A stretch of DNA of 64,000 bases from Pedococcus sp. 5OH_020 (GTDB lineage: Bacteria > Actinomycetota > Actinomycetes > Actinomycetales > Dermatophilaceae): the NCBI RefSeq assembly GCF_027812955.1, contig NZ_JAPYZV010000002.1, positions 62,001 through 126,000 on the forward strand, read 5' to 3'. Both the position numbers and the translations under genes were made by a program. The notes under the pieces are model-generated. The model searched no databases. It worked only from the letters and a program-made list of their open reading frames with translations, and was not told the DNA's origin. Positions 1 through 8,764 of this stretch are shown one piece after another; positions within the stretch are counted from its first letter, which is position 1; each line of letters begins with the position of its first letter.

Positions 1-1
1 G

Positions 2-364
2 AAGCTGCGGCAGCTCCTGGCCAACCTCGTCTCGAACGCCTTGAACCACACCCCACAAGGCTCACCGGTCGAGATCGCCGTCGGCACCAGGAGTGCCGGT
101 CAGCAGGCCGTGCTGGAGGTGCGCGACCGCGGTCCGGGAGTCGACCCCGCGAAGGCCCGCAAGGTGTTCGAGCGCTTCTACCGCGCCGACCCCTCCCGCG
201 CCCGCGGCGCAGGGGGCGGCAACGGGCTCGGGCTGGCCATCGCCGCAGCGATCGTCGCCAGCCACAGCGGCCGTATCGGCGTGGCGGAGACCCTCGGTGG
301 TGGTGCCACGTTCGTCGTGGAGCTTCCCACAGCAAACTCTCAGCCGGGGCCCAGCCAGCCTTGA
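2..364 (+). CDS. Sensor histidine kinase, C-terminal part (5' truncated by window)
   Basis: The window opens inside this gene; reading from base 2 gives the ATPase end of a two-component sensor kinase. Visible are the N box (LLANLVSNALNHTP), the G1 box (VRDRGPGVD), the F box (FERFYRAD) and the G2 box (GNGLGLAIA), in the order of the HATPase_c fold. The kinase would autophosphorylate a histidine lying upstream of the window and pass the phosphate to a response regulator, probably encoded further upstream. The HtrA protease follows after 51 bp on the same strand, so the pair may belong to an envelope-stress response; that link is inferred from position only. The signal sensed cannot be told from this fragment. 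Confidence 0.93.
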   Translation, partial: KLRQLLANLVSNALNHTPQGSPVEIAVGTRSAGQQAVLEVRDRGPGVDPAKARKVFERFYRADPSRARGAGGGNGLGLAIAAAIVASHSGRIGVAETLGGGATFVVELPTANSQPGPSQP

Positions 365-415
365 CGTCGACGGGCTTGACTGGTTCGACCAGGCCAGAAA
401 CAAGGAGCGAGTGCA

Positions 416-1954
416 ATGAGCCAGACCCACCACGAGGCCCCACCGGAGCTCTCTGGGGAGGCGCGGCGGCCTCCCCAGGACTCCGGTCAGGCGCCCGTCC
501 ACAGTGAACCCGTCGACAGGGACCCCCGCGACCCGTTCGCCCGGCCCGCGGCGTCCCACGATCCGGCGCCCGCGCCGGTCTGGTTCGGCCAGACGCAGGA
601 GCTGCCTCCCTCGCACTCCGCCTTCGGGCCGGGTGCCTCGGGTGCCGGCGGCTTCGGCCCCGGGCCGGCGCCCGCTGGTGGCGACGGCTACTCCTCGATG
701 TCGCCACCACCTGCTGGGCCGCCCCCCTTCGCGTCCACGCGGAGCGGGTCAGAGCCCGCCCAGCCGGGCAAACGCCGTCGGTGGACGGAGCTGACCGCCG
801 TCGCGGCGCTTGCCGCCCTCCTGGCGAGCGGCGGCACGTACGCCGCGACCCAGCTCGACGAAGGCTCGCCGGCGTCCTCCACTGCGAGCACGTCGTCGCC
901 GGGTCGGGGCACGCCCTCCGCACCCGTGGTGCAGGCCGACGCGACGAACCCCAACTGGACCGCCACCGCGGCAGCCGTGGCGCCCAGCGTCGTGGCCATA
1001 ACCGTGAAGTCGGCGCAGGCCGAGGGCCAGGGCTCCGGCGTGGTCATCGACTCCAAGGGCCACATCCTGACGAACAACCACGTCGTCACCGGCGCCGGGT
1101 CGGACGCCAGCATCACGGTCACGCTGAACGACGGTCGCACGTACAAGGCGACGATCGCCGGCACCGACCCGAGCACGGACCTCGCCGTGATCACCCTCAG
1201 CAACGCACCAAGCGACCTCAAGCCGGTCGCCATCGGTGACTCGGACGCCCTCAAGGTAGGCGACCCGGTGATGGCCATCGGCAACCCGCTGGGGCTCGCC
1301 GGGACGGTGACCACCGGCATCGTGAGCGCGCTCAACCGCCCGGTGACCACCCAGGCGGAGGACAACAGCCAGCCGCAGAACCCGTTCGACCAGGGTGGTC
1401 CCGGACAGGGCCAGCAGGGCAGCAGCGACACGGCAGAGGTGGTGACGAACGCCATCCAGACGTCCGCCGCGATCAACCCCGGGAACTCCGGTGGCGCGCT
1501 CGTCAACGCCTCGGGCCAGCTCATCGGCATCAACTCGGCCATCGCCAGCCTCGGCTCGTCCGGCAGCAGCCAGAGCGGCAGCATCGGGATCGGCTTCGCG
1601 ATCCCGGCCAACGAAGCGAAGAGCATCGCCACCCAGCTCATCGACAAGGGCAAGGCGGAACACGCCTTCCTCGGCGTGAGCCTCGCGGACGGCACAGCCT
1701 CGGACGGCGCCAGCCAGCGAGCCGGCGCTCAGATCACGCAGATCACCTCTGGCACACCCGCGGCTCAGGCGGGGCTCAAGGAGGGAGACGTCGTCATCGC
1801 GGTGAACGGCGAGCGCGTGGACTCCTCCCTGTCGCTGGTGGCCAACATCCGCGAGCGCGCTGTCGGGGACAAGGTGAAGCTGACGGTGCTGCGTGGCGGC
1901 AAGCAGGTGACCGTCACGGCGACCCTGGTAGCAAAGAGCACGGCCACCCAGTGA
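416..1954 (+). CDS. Membrane-anchored HtrA/DegP-type serine protease with PDZ domain
   Basis: A 512-aa S1C-family protease for quality control of envelope proteins. A long Pro/Gly-rich cytoplasmic N-terminus (about 1-120) ends in basic residues (GKRRRW), followed by one membrane helix at about 125-145. The trypsin-like domain (about 185-405) has the full triad: His222 in ILTNNHVV, Asp255 in STDLAVI and Ser358 in NPGNSGGAL. One PDZ domain occupies about 415-505 (AAQAGLKEGDVVIAVNG). The ATG has a good upstream GGAGCG ribosome site. Domain order is the usual actinobacterial HtrA form (TM, protease, PDZ). It follows a histidine kinase and ends at a strong terminator. The exact paralogue is not assigned. 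Confidence 0.95.
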   Translation: MSQTHHEAPPELSGEARRPPQDSGQAPVHSEPVDRDPRDPFARPAASHDPAPAPVWFGQTQELPPSHSAFGPGASGAGGFGPGPAPAGGDGYSSMSPPPAGPPPFASTRSGSEPAQPGKRRRWTELTAVAALAALLASGGTYAATQLDEGSPASSTASTSSPGRGTPSAPVVQADATNPNWTATAAAVAPSVVAITVKSAQAEGQGSGVVIDSKGHILTNNHVVTGAGSDASITVTLNDGRTYKATIAGTDPSTDLAVITLSNAPSDLKPVAIGDSDALKVGDPVMAIGNPLGLAGTVTTGIVSALNRPVTTQAEDNSQPQNPFDQGGPGQGQQGSSDTAEVVTNAIQTSAAINPGNSGGALVNASGQLIGINSAIASLGSSGSSQSGSIGIGFAIPANEAKSIATQLIDKGKAEHAFLGVSLADGTASDGASQRAGAQITQITSGTPAAQAGLKEGDVVIAVNGERVDSSLSLVANIRERAVGDKVKLTVLRGGKQVTVTATLVAKSTATQ

Positions 1955-2040
1955 CGACCTGCAGGCGACCAGAGCTGGCTACGACGATTCCCACGTAGCA
2001 CGATTCTCCGGTAACACAGCGAGTCCCCGGCGGGACCCGG

Positions 2041-2078
2041 CGAGGGCCGTGGCGTGCACCTGCACGCCACGGCCCTCG
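2041..2078. terminator. Bidirectional intrinsic terminator between htrA-like and GH43 genes
   Basis: A perfect 18-bp inverted repeat with a 2-base centre, starting CGAGGGCCGTGG. It lies between two convergent genes, 5 bp from the end of the minus-strand gene. No long T tract follows, which is usual for high-GC terminators. Confidence 0.8.
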
Positions 2079-2082
2079 CTTC

Positions 2083-3021
2083 TCAGTCCGGTAGGTCCCT
2101 CGGTCCGTACGACGGTCCGTCCACGGTCGGTCCGTCTGGCGTCCAGAGGAGCGGGTCGATGCACAGCCTCCGGGCAGTCATCTGCGCGTCCCACGCGTGG
2201 TAGACGATGACGTCCGTCCCGCCCGGAGTGGTGACGATGCTGTTGTGACCGGGACCCACCACCTTCCCGGGGATCGTCCGCATCAGCGGCTCCACCCCGT
2301 CTGGTGCCGTCCACGGACCGAGCGGATGGTCACTCACTGCCCATCCGACGGCGTACGTCGGCTCCAGCCACGAGCCCGCCGAGTAGAAGCACCAGTAGCG
2401 CCCCTCGCGGAAGCACACTGCCGGCCCCTCGAGGGTGTGCCAGTCGTACTGCGCTCCGTACATCTGGCGGTCGCGCTGGTAGATCTGCCAGTCCGCGGTC
2501 GGCCTGAGCACCTCGACGACCTCGTCGTCCAGGGAGGTCATGTCGTCGCCCAGCCGAGCGACCGCCAGCATCGTGCCGGCCCGTTCTCCCTCGAGGACGT
2601 CGTGCGCGAAGTAGAGGTACCACGCACCGTCCTGCGCCTGCAGCGGGTGCGGGTCGATGGCGAACCGTTCGTCCGGTGTGAGGTCGACGCCCTGGTCGAC
2701 GTACGGGCCGGTCGCCGAGTCGGCCACCGCCACCCTGAGGTGGTGGCCGGCGTCGCCGTTCCCGGCGGAGTAGTAGAGGTAGAACCGCCCGTCCCGCTGG
2801 GCGACCTCCGGAGCCCAGAAGTCGGTACCCAGGCCCGGTGGCGTCTCCAGAGCCCCGCCGACGCTGGTCCAGCTCACCAGGTCGGGAGAGGTGAGCACCT
2901 CGAAGGTGCGACCGCCGACGACACGACCGGTGCCGACGGCGACGTAGCGGTCCCCGACCCGCATCACGAAGGGGTCGGCGAAGTACCCGTCGTACAGGGG
3001 GTTCGCGTAGGTGACCGGCAT
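2083..3021 (-). CDS. Intracellular glycoside hydrolase family 43 enzyme
   Basis: A 312-aa five-bladed beta-propeller hydrolase of family GH43, likely an arabinofuranosidase, arabinanase or xylosidase. The three expected acidic residues are visible: the base Asp16 in FADPF, the pKa-modulating Asp in AIDPHP and the acid Glu in LEGPAVCF. There is no signal peptide, so it probably trims imported oligosaccharides in the cytoplasm. It is transcribed away from the secreted GH43 gene, and the shared 140-bp gap holds an inverted repeat that may co-regulate them. The length suits a single-domain GH43. Exact substrate specificity cannot be read from sequence. Confidence 0.88.
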   Translation of the reverse strand: MPVTYANPLYDGYFADPFVMRVGDRYVAVGTGRVVGGRTFEVLTSPDLVSWTSVGGALETPPGLGTDFWAPEVAQRDGRFYLYYSAGNGDAGHHLRVAVADSATGPYVDQGVDLTPDERFAIDPHPLQAQDGAWYLYFAHDVLEGERAGTMLAVARLGDDMTSLDDEVVEVLRPTADWQIYQRDRQMYGAQYDWHTLEGPAVCFREGRYWCFYSAGSWLEPTYAVGWAVSDHPLGPWTAPDGVEPLMRTIPGKVVGPGHNSIVTTPGGTDVIVYHAWDAQMTARRLCIDPLLWTPDGPTVDGPSYGPRDLPD

Positions 3022-3022
3022 G

Positions 3023-3047
3023 GCATGAGGGTGGCATCACCTCATGC
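3023..3047. promoter_or_regulatory. Inverted repeat in GH43 divergent intergenic region (candidate operator)
   Basis: GCATGAGG and CCTCATGC form perfect 8-bp arms around a 9-base centre, immediately upstream of the minus-strand GH43 start codon. The position suits repressor binding that controls one or both divergent GH43 genes. No regulator gene is adjacent; the LacI protein near 61 kb has differently sequenced sites. Confidence 0.4.
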
Positions 3048-3163
3048 GGTGCGCACATCGATACCAATTTGTTGCCTATGACGGCGCGGCGTTGTGTTGA
3101 ACTCCGAGACGCAGGGTATGAGCCGTTCGGCTGCACCGCGGCAGCCGGGTGAAGGAGAGCGTC

Positions 3164-5452
3164 ATGATCGCCGCATCCCGCAGACTCCTGACAGTCGCTC
3201 TTGCGCTGGTATCTCTCGGTGGGGTGGGCGCGCTGCCGCTGGCGCCGCCGGCCCAGGCGCGTGTCGCGCCGGTCAGGACCACCTACGTCAACCCGGTCAG
3301 CAAGCCGTTCGCCGACACCTTCGCCGACCCTTCGGTGATCCGCGGCAAGGACGGGCTCTGGTACGCGTACGGGACCTCCGACCCACTTCGCGAGGGCGAG
3401 CGGACTCCGCACAAGGTGCCCATGGCGCGCTCCACCGACCTCGTCCACTGGACCTACGCCGGCGACGCCTTCACCGCCGCGACCGTCCCGAGCTGGGCCG
3501 CCCCGGACGCGTCCCTGTGGGCTCCGGACATCAGGTATGTCGACGGGCAGTACCGGATGTACTACGTGGTCACCGACACGACCCTGTTCCCCTCCAAGAA
3601 CGACAACGCGATCGGGATGGCGACTGCGCCGACGCCCGTCGGACCGTGGACCGACAGCGGCGCGCCGGTCGAGGGTCCCCGGATGAACGGCGACCCGGAC
3701 AACTTCCTGTGGACCTTCGACCCCTCTGCCGTCACCGACGTCGACGGCAGCCAGTGGCTCTTCTACGGCTCCTACTACGGCGGCCTGCACGTCCGCCGCC
3801 TCACCGACGACGGCCGCACGGCAGTGGGCCCGTCGACCATGGTGGCCATCGACAACAAGTTCGAGGGCGCGTACGTGGTGCGGCGTGGTGGCTACTGGTA
3901 CCTCTTCGCCTCCACGGCGAACTGCTGCGCCGGGCCCACGACGGGCTACAGCGTCCAGGTCGGCCGGTCCAGGGACCTGCGCGGCCCGTATGTCGACAAG
4001 CAGGGCGTACCGCTGCTGCAGTCGCGGGCCGGTGGCACACCTGTCCTGAACCAGAACGGGAACCGCTGGGTCGGAGCCGGGCACAACGCGATTGCCACCG
4101 ACCTCGCCGGTCGGGACTGGATCGTCTACCACGCCATCGACCGCGCCGACCCCTTCCTCGACGAGCCGTACGGCATCAACCAGCGCCCCATGCTGCTCGA
4201 CCGGCTGGACTGGGTCGACGGCTGGCCGGCGACCCGGGCCGGTCTGGGGCCAAGTGAGGGGCCCCGGACCGGACCCGACGCCGCTGGTGCCACGACGACG
4301 TTCACCAGCACGAACCGGCAGTGGGGCACGCGTGGTCGGTGGACACCGTCGTCCGACCCGCAGTCCGGGTCCTTCCTGCAGTCCGCGAGCCCCGCGAAGG
4401 TCGTCAGCCGGTACGCCGTCCCCGGGGACGTCCGTACCGAGGCCGACCTGCGGTCGACCGGTGCGGCGTACGGGCTGGTCCAGGAGCGCGGGAAGTCCTC
4501 CGAGATCCTGCTGCGCATCGACCCCGCCACCAGGACCGTGACGCTGTCCACCGGCCGTCGAGGCGCCCCAGAGCACTCTGTGAGTGCGACGCTGCCCGCG
4601 AGCTTCGACGCAGCCGACTGGCACTCCGTCAGCCTCGAGGTCCGCGACGCCCGCATCCATGCAGAGGTCACGCACGCGCGCCTCGGTGACCCCCTCGCGG
4701 ACCTCACGCTGGCGACCCCGAGGCCTGGCACGACTGCAGGTCACGGCGGCGCGTATGCCGCGGGGCCCGGAGTCGGCGTGGACAACCTCAGCTCGCGACG
4801 CGCCGCCCGCCTCGTGACCGCGCTGGCTCCCACAGCGGTGCCGTCGAGGCTGGACCCGTCCGACAGTGACGAGTTCACCGGTCCAGGCCTGCGGCCGGGG
4901 TGGCAGTGGGTGCGCCAGGACGACAGCGCGACCGTCGCCGGCGGCACCCTGCGCTGGCCCACCGAGAACGCCGACCTGACCGGTGACAGCAACAACGCGG
5001 GCGTCCTGCTTCGGGACGTGGGTGACGGCGACTGGGCCGCCGTGACGAAGCTGTCGATCGACCTCGGCACCGACACCGTGCGCAACTACCAGCAGGGCGG
5101 GCTCATCGTGTACGTCGACGACGACCTGTTCACCCGTCTGTCACACGTCGCCATCTGGAACACCAGGCAGACAGAGTTCGGCAAGGAGATGCCGTACGCG
5201 GGCAGGCTGTCCTACGGAGGCACGATCGTCGGTCCCCCGGCGGACACCACCTGGCTGCGGATCACCCACCGCCGCGACCCCTCCAACGGCGAGCACGAGC
5301 TGCGCGCCTGGACGAGCACGGACGGCACGACCTGGGTCAAGGGCGGTGTCTGGACCCTGCCCGCCGACGCCCACCTGCGAGTCGGGCTCGTGTCGCACGG
5401 CGGTGTCGGCGCGACCGCCCTCTTCGACTGGTTCCGCCTCTACCGCGGCTGA
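3164..5452 (+). CDS. Secreted GH43 arabinanase-like enzyme with C-terminal concanavalin-like domain
   Basis: A 762-aa exported enzyme. The signal peptide runs from MIAASRRLL to AQA (about residue 33). The GH43 propeller occupies about 40-360, with Asp in TFADPSV, Asp in WTFDPSAV and Glu in FEGAYVV. A linker and middle beta region (about 375-560) precede a C-terminal concanavalin/DUF1349-like domain (DSDEFTGPGLRPGWQW onward) that probably helps bind arabinan. I chose the ATG because GAAGGAGAG sits just before it; an in-frame GTG lies 15 bp upstream. It should release oligosaccharides outside the cell for the downstream ABC importer. The substrate (arabinan versus xylan) is inferred. Confidence 0.87.
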   Translation: MIAASRRLLTVALALVSLGGVGALPLAPPAQARVAPVRTTYVNPVSKPFADTFADPSVIRGKDGLWYAYGTSDPLREGERTPHKVPMARSTDLVHWTYAGDAFTAATVPSWAAPDASLWAPDIRYVDGQYRMYYVVTDTTLFPSKNDNAIGMATAPTPVGPWTDSGAPVEGPRMNGDPDNFLWTFDPSAVTDVDGSQWLFYGSYYGGLHVRRLTDDGRTAVGPSTMVAIDNKFEGAYVVRRGGYWYLFASTANCCAGPTTGYSVQVGRSRDLRGPYVDKQGVPLLQSRAGGTPVLNQNGNRWVGAGHNAIATDLAGRDWIVYHAIDRADPFLDEPYGINQRPMLLDRLDWVDGWPATRAGLGPSEGPRTGPDAAGATTTFTSTNRQWGTRGRWTPSSDPQSGSFLQSASPAKVVSRYAVPGDVRTEADLRSTGAAYGLVQERGKSSEILLRIDPATRTVTLSTGRRGAPEHSVSATLPASFDAADWHSVSLEVRDARIHAEVTHARLGDPLADLTLATPRPGTTAGHGGAYAAGPGVGVDNLSSRRAARLVTALAPTAVPSRLDPSDSDEFTGPGLRPGWQWVRQDDSATVAGGTLRWPTENADLTGDSNNAGVLLRDVGDGDWAAVTKLSIDLGTDTVRNYQQGGLIVYVDDDLFTRLSHVAIWNTRQTEFGKEMPYAGRLSYGGTIVGPPADTTWLRITHRRDPSNGEHELRAWTSTDGTTWVKGGVWTLPADAHLRVGLVSHGGVGATALFDWFRLYRG

Positions 5453-5463
5453 GCCACCCACCG

Positions 5464-5504
5464 AGCATCTCAACCCGAGAGCACCAAGCATCTCAACCCG
5501 AGAG
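5464..5504 (+). repeat. Two perfect 18-bp direct repeats in the sugar-importer leader
   Basis: AGCATCTCAACCCGAGAG occurs twice with a 23-bp period, and each copy can fold as a small TCTC/GAGA hairpin. They lie between the secreted GH43 stop codon and the binding-protein ribosome site (CAGGAGGACAC). They could be an operator or a processing element that raises binding-protein expression, or a simple duplication. Confidence 0.6.
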
Positions 5505-5526
5505 AAGTCACCACACAGGAGGACAC

Positions 5527-6864
5527 ATGAACGACAGCCAGCACTTCCCGTTGTCGCGCAGGCACTTCATCGCACTCGGCGGGTCGGCTGCGGCCGCGGC
5601 CACGCTGGCTGCCTGCGGCGGAGGAAAGTCTGCGAGCGACGCTGCTGGTGCGGGGTCCAAGCCGAAGTCCACGTTCAGCGGGGCGTACTCGGGACCGGCC
5701 GTGACGCTGTCCTACTGGAACGGCTTCACCGGTGGTGACGGCCCGTTCATGAAGAAGATGGTGGCCGACTTCATGAAGGAGAACCCGAAGATCACCGTCT
5801 CCGGCAACACCGTCGAGTGGGCCCAGTACTACCAGCGCATGCCGGCCGCAGTGACGGCCGGCAAGGGTCCGGACGTGGGAGTCATGCACATGGACCAGCT
5901 CGCCACCAACGCCGCGCGCAGGATCATCCTTCCCCTCGACGACCTCGCCAAGAGCCTGGGCCTGGCGGAGGACGACTTCACCCCCGAGGTCTGGAAGGCC
6001 GGCATCTACAAGGACGCCCGGTACGGCATCCCGCTGGACGTCCACTCGCTGGCGATGTACTGGAACACCGACCAGGCGAAGGCGGCAGGAGTCAGCGACG
6101 CGCCGACGGACGGACAGGCGTTCATGGCCGAGCTGGACAAGCTGAAGAGCAGTGTCAAGCAGCCGTTCTGGATGCCCACCCGCTGGCCGGCCCACCTGAT
6201 GTTCTACTCGCTGCTGTGGCAGTTCGGAGGTGAGCTGTACGCCAAGGACGGCAGCAAGGCGCTCTACGACTCCGACCAGGGCGTGCAGGCGCTGCAGTGG
6301 ATGGTGGACATCGTGAAGAAGGGGTACAGCCCCAAGAACGTGGCGCAGGACAGCCAGTACGTCGGCTTCAAGAACAAGAAGCTGGCCGTGACGTGGGACG
6401 GCATCTGGCAGATCAACGACCTCAAGGCCACCAAGCTGCCCTTCGGCATCGCCCCGATCCCGAAGATCGGCAACCAGGAGGCGGTCTGGGCCAACAGCCA
6501 CAACTTCTACATCAGCAAGCAGGCGGAGAAGGACGACAACAAGCTCAACGCGGCCAAGACCTTCATCGACTGGATGAGCAAGCACTCCGGGGACTGGGCC
6601 GGCGCCGGCATGATCCCGGCGCGCAAGACGGTCCGCGAGAGCGCGGCCGTCACCAACAGCACCCAGGCGCCGATCGCCAAGAAGATCGAGAGCATGCACT
6701 TCCTGCCGCCGATCCCCGGAGTTGCCGACATCTCTGGCCAGACGATCGAGATCGCCGTCGCGGACGCGGTCCTCGGCAAGCAGTCACCGAAGGACGCGCT
6801 CGCGGCGTCGGCCAAGAAGGCCACGGCCCAGATGGAGGCGAACAAGAAGAAGTTCGGGGCCTGA
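5527..6864 (+). CDS. ABC transporter sugar-binding lipoprotein (Tat-type signal)
   Basis: A 445-aa family-1 extracellular solute-binding protein. The N-terminus carries twin arginines (SRRHFIALGG, R11-R12) and a lipobox ending LAAC30, so it should be Tat-exported, lipidated and anchored on the outer face of the membrane. The mature part begins in GGGKSASD and reads YWNGFTGGDGPF, typical of oligosaccharide-binding proteins. An AGGAGG-type site precedes the ATG. It starts a three-gene importer with the two permeases; the GH43 gene upstream suggests arabino- or xylo-oligosaccharides as ligand. No ATPase is encoded nearby. Confidence 0.93.
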   Translation: MNDSQHFPLSRRHFIALGGSAAAAATLAACGGGKSASDAAGAGSKPKSTFSGAYSGPAVTLSYWNGFTGGDGPFMKKMVADFMKENPKITVSGNTVEWAQYYQRMPAAVTAGKGPDVGVMHMDQLATNAARRIILPLDDLAKSLGLAEDDFTPEVWKAGIYKDARYGIPLDVHSLAMYWNTDQAKAAGVSDAPTDGQAFMAELDKLKSSVKQPFWMPTRWPAHLMFYSLLWQFGGELYAKDGSKALYDSDQGVQALQWMVDIVKKGYSPKNVAQDSQYVGFKNKKLAVTWDGIWQINDLKATKLPFGIAPIPKIGNQEAVWANSHNFYISKQAEKDDNKLNAAKTFIDWMSKHSGDWAGAGMIPARKTVRESAAVTNSTQAPIAKKIESMHFLPPIPGVADISGQTIEIAVADAVLGKQSPKDALAASAKKATAQMEANKKKFGA

Positions 6865-6865
6865 C

Positions 6866-7828
6866 ATGGCCGACAACGTCCTGGTCGAGCAGCGCCCCCA
6901 GGTCACCGAGCCTAACGGCGGCACCGGGAAACGCGTCCGCAGTCCAGGCGCCCCCCCTCCTGGGGTCCCGTGGCTGTTCATGGCGCCGTACCTCCTCCTG
7001 TTCGGCGGTTTCGTCCTTCTGCCCATCGTCTACGGCCTCTGGATCAGCCTGCACGACTACGACTACACCCTCCCCGGCCATCCCTGGGTGGGTCTGGCCA
7101 ACTACACCGCACTCTTCTCCTCCGACTCCACCGTCTTCTCCGACTTCTGGAACAGCATGAAGGCGACGGGCATCTTCACCCTCGGCAGCGTGCCCCTACT
7201 GCTGGTGGTTCCGCTCGCGGTGGCGCTGGTGATGAACCAGAGGTTCAAGGGCCGAAACGTCTTCAGGGCTCTGTTCTTCGCGCCGTACGTCCTGGGTGTC
7301 GCAGTCGTGGCGGTCCTCTGGCGTTTCCTGCTGGACGCCAACATCGGTCTGGTGAACCAGGTCGCCGGGGCCGTCGGACTGCCCGACAAGACGGCGTGGC
7401 TCACCTCCACGCCGTCTGCGTGGGTGGCGCTCATCGGCGTCACGGTGTGGTGGACGCTGGGCTTCAACGCGGTGATCTACCTGGCCGGGCTTCAGGAGAT
7501 CCCCGAGGAGCTCTACGAGGCGGCGCGCGTCGACGGCGCCTCGGCCTGGCAGCGCTTCCGGCATGTGACGCTGCCAGGCCTGAAACCGGTCGTGTCGTTC
7601 GTCACGATGATCACGATCATCTCCTCCGCCAACGTGTTCGGACAGCCGTACCTGATGACGCGCGGGGCACCTGGCACCGAGACCCGCACGGCCATCTACT
7701 ACTTCACCGACCAGGGTCTGCGGAACTACCAGATGGGTAATGCGGCGGCCATGAGCTACGTCCTGACCTTGGTCCTCATCCTGGCGAGCCTGCTCGTGAC
7801 GTGGGCCTTCCGTGAGAGGAGGGGCTGA
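6866..7828 (+). CDS. Sugar ABC transporter permease (MalF/AraP-like)
   Basis: A 320-aa inner-membrane subunit with about six hydrophobic segments, the first near LFMAPYLLLFGGFVLL. The EAA loop that docks the ATPase is present as EELYEAARVDGASAW. The ATG lies one base after the binding-protein stop codon, so translation is coupled. It pairs with the next permease to form the channel for the sugar captured by the lipoprotein. The longer reading frame upstream overlaps the binding-protein gene and is not credible. Confidence 0.94.
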   Translation: MADNVLVEQRPQVTEPNGGTGKRVRSPGAPPPGVPWLFMAPYLLLFGGFVLLPIVYGLWISLHDYDYTLPGHPWVGLANYTALFSSDSTVFSDFWNSMKATGIFTLGSVPLLLVVPLAVALVMNQRFKGRNVFRALFFAPYVLGVAVVAVLWRFLLDANIGLVNQVAGAVGLPDKTAWLTSTPSAWVALIGVTVWWTLGFNAVIYLAGLQEIPEELYEAARVDGASAWQRFRHVTLPGLKPVVSFVTMITIISSANVFGQPYLMTRGAPGTETRTAIYYFTDQGLRNYQMGNAAAMSYVLTLVLILASLLVTWAFRERRG

Positions 7829-8703
7829 TGGCGACCGCCACCGCGACGACCACCGCGACCACGCCGGAGAAGAGGAAGCCCGTCCGACGAGGGACCGTGG
7901 CACGGCTGGTCGTCCTGACGCTGCTCGGGCTGATCTTCGTGAGCCCCCTGATCTTCATGGCGCTGACGTCCTTCAAGAACCGGATCGAGTCCGCTGCGGT
8001 GCCACCGACGCTCTGGCCGCACGACCCCACGGCGGAGGCCTACCGCTCGGTGCTGACGTCCTCGGGCACACCCGTCCTGCGCTGGTTCGTCAACTCAATG
8101 ATTGCGGCGAGCGCCAACGCGGCCCTCGTGGTCGCCACCGCAGCGCTGGCGGCCTACCCGCTGGCCCGGATGGACTTCCGCGGCAAACGAGTCATCTTCG
8201 GACTGATCGTGGCGACGATCTTCGTGCCGCCGGTCATCCTGATCATCCCCAACTACCTCATCATCGGAAAGCTCCAGTGGCTCGACACCCTGCTGGCCGT
8301 GATCGTACCCACGGCGGCAGGAGCCTTCGGCGTCTTCTTCCTGAGGCAGTTCTTCCTGTCGCTACCCAGCGAGCTGGAGGAGGCGGCCGCACTGGACGGC
8401 GCGAGCATCTGGCGCACCTTCCTCAGCGTCGTCCTCCCGCTGTCCAAGCCGGCGCTCGCCACTCTTGCCATGCTGGCGTTCCTGACCAACTGGAACGACT
8501 TCCTGTGGCCGGTCTACGTGCTGTTCAGCCCGGAGTCGCAGACCCTTCCTGCGGGGCTGTCGACGCTGCAGTCCGCCAACAACGTGCGTTACGACCTGCT
8601 CATGGCCGGAGCGATGATCGCGAGCGTTCCTGTCCTGGTGATCTACGTCTTCGCGCAGCGGTTCATCATCGAGGGGGTGTCCAGGTCGGGCCTCAAGGGC
8701 TGA
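7828..8703 (+). CDS. Sugar ABC transporter permease (MalG/AraQ-like)
   Basis: A 291-aa second permease with six predicted membrane segments and an EAA loop reading ELEEAAALDGASIW. Its ATG shares one base with the stop codon of the preceding permease (TGATG). The threonine-rich N-terminus (ATATATTTATT) is cytoplasmic. The operon ends here without an ATP-binding gene; carbohydrate importers of this class in actinomycetes often share one multi-sugar ATPase (MsiK), and a good candidate lies at 61.8 kb. Confidence 0.94.
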   Translation: MATATATTTATTPEKRKPVRRGTVARLVVLTLLGLIFVSPLIFMALTSFKNRIESAAVPPTLWPHDPTAEAYRSVLTSSGTPVLRWFVNSMIAASANAALVVATAALAAYPLARMDFRGKRVIFGLIVATIFVPPVILIIPNYLIIGKLQWLDTLLAVIVPTAAGAFGVFFLRQFFLSLPSELEEAAALDGASIWRTFLSVVLPLSKPALATLAMLAFLTNWNDFLWPVYVLFSPESQTLPAGLSTLQSANNVRYDLLMAGAMIASVPVLVIYVFAQRFIIEGVSRSGLKG

Positions 8704-8764
8704 GCCGGGCCCGTCCGGAAAAGGTGGTGGATCGCCACCGCGGGTAGTGGCAGGCTTGCCCCTT

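Noticed and set aside
688..1695. Long antisense frames over the HtrA gene
   Set aside because: Composition is a by-product of high GC in the sense gene; no domain is recognisable.
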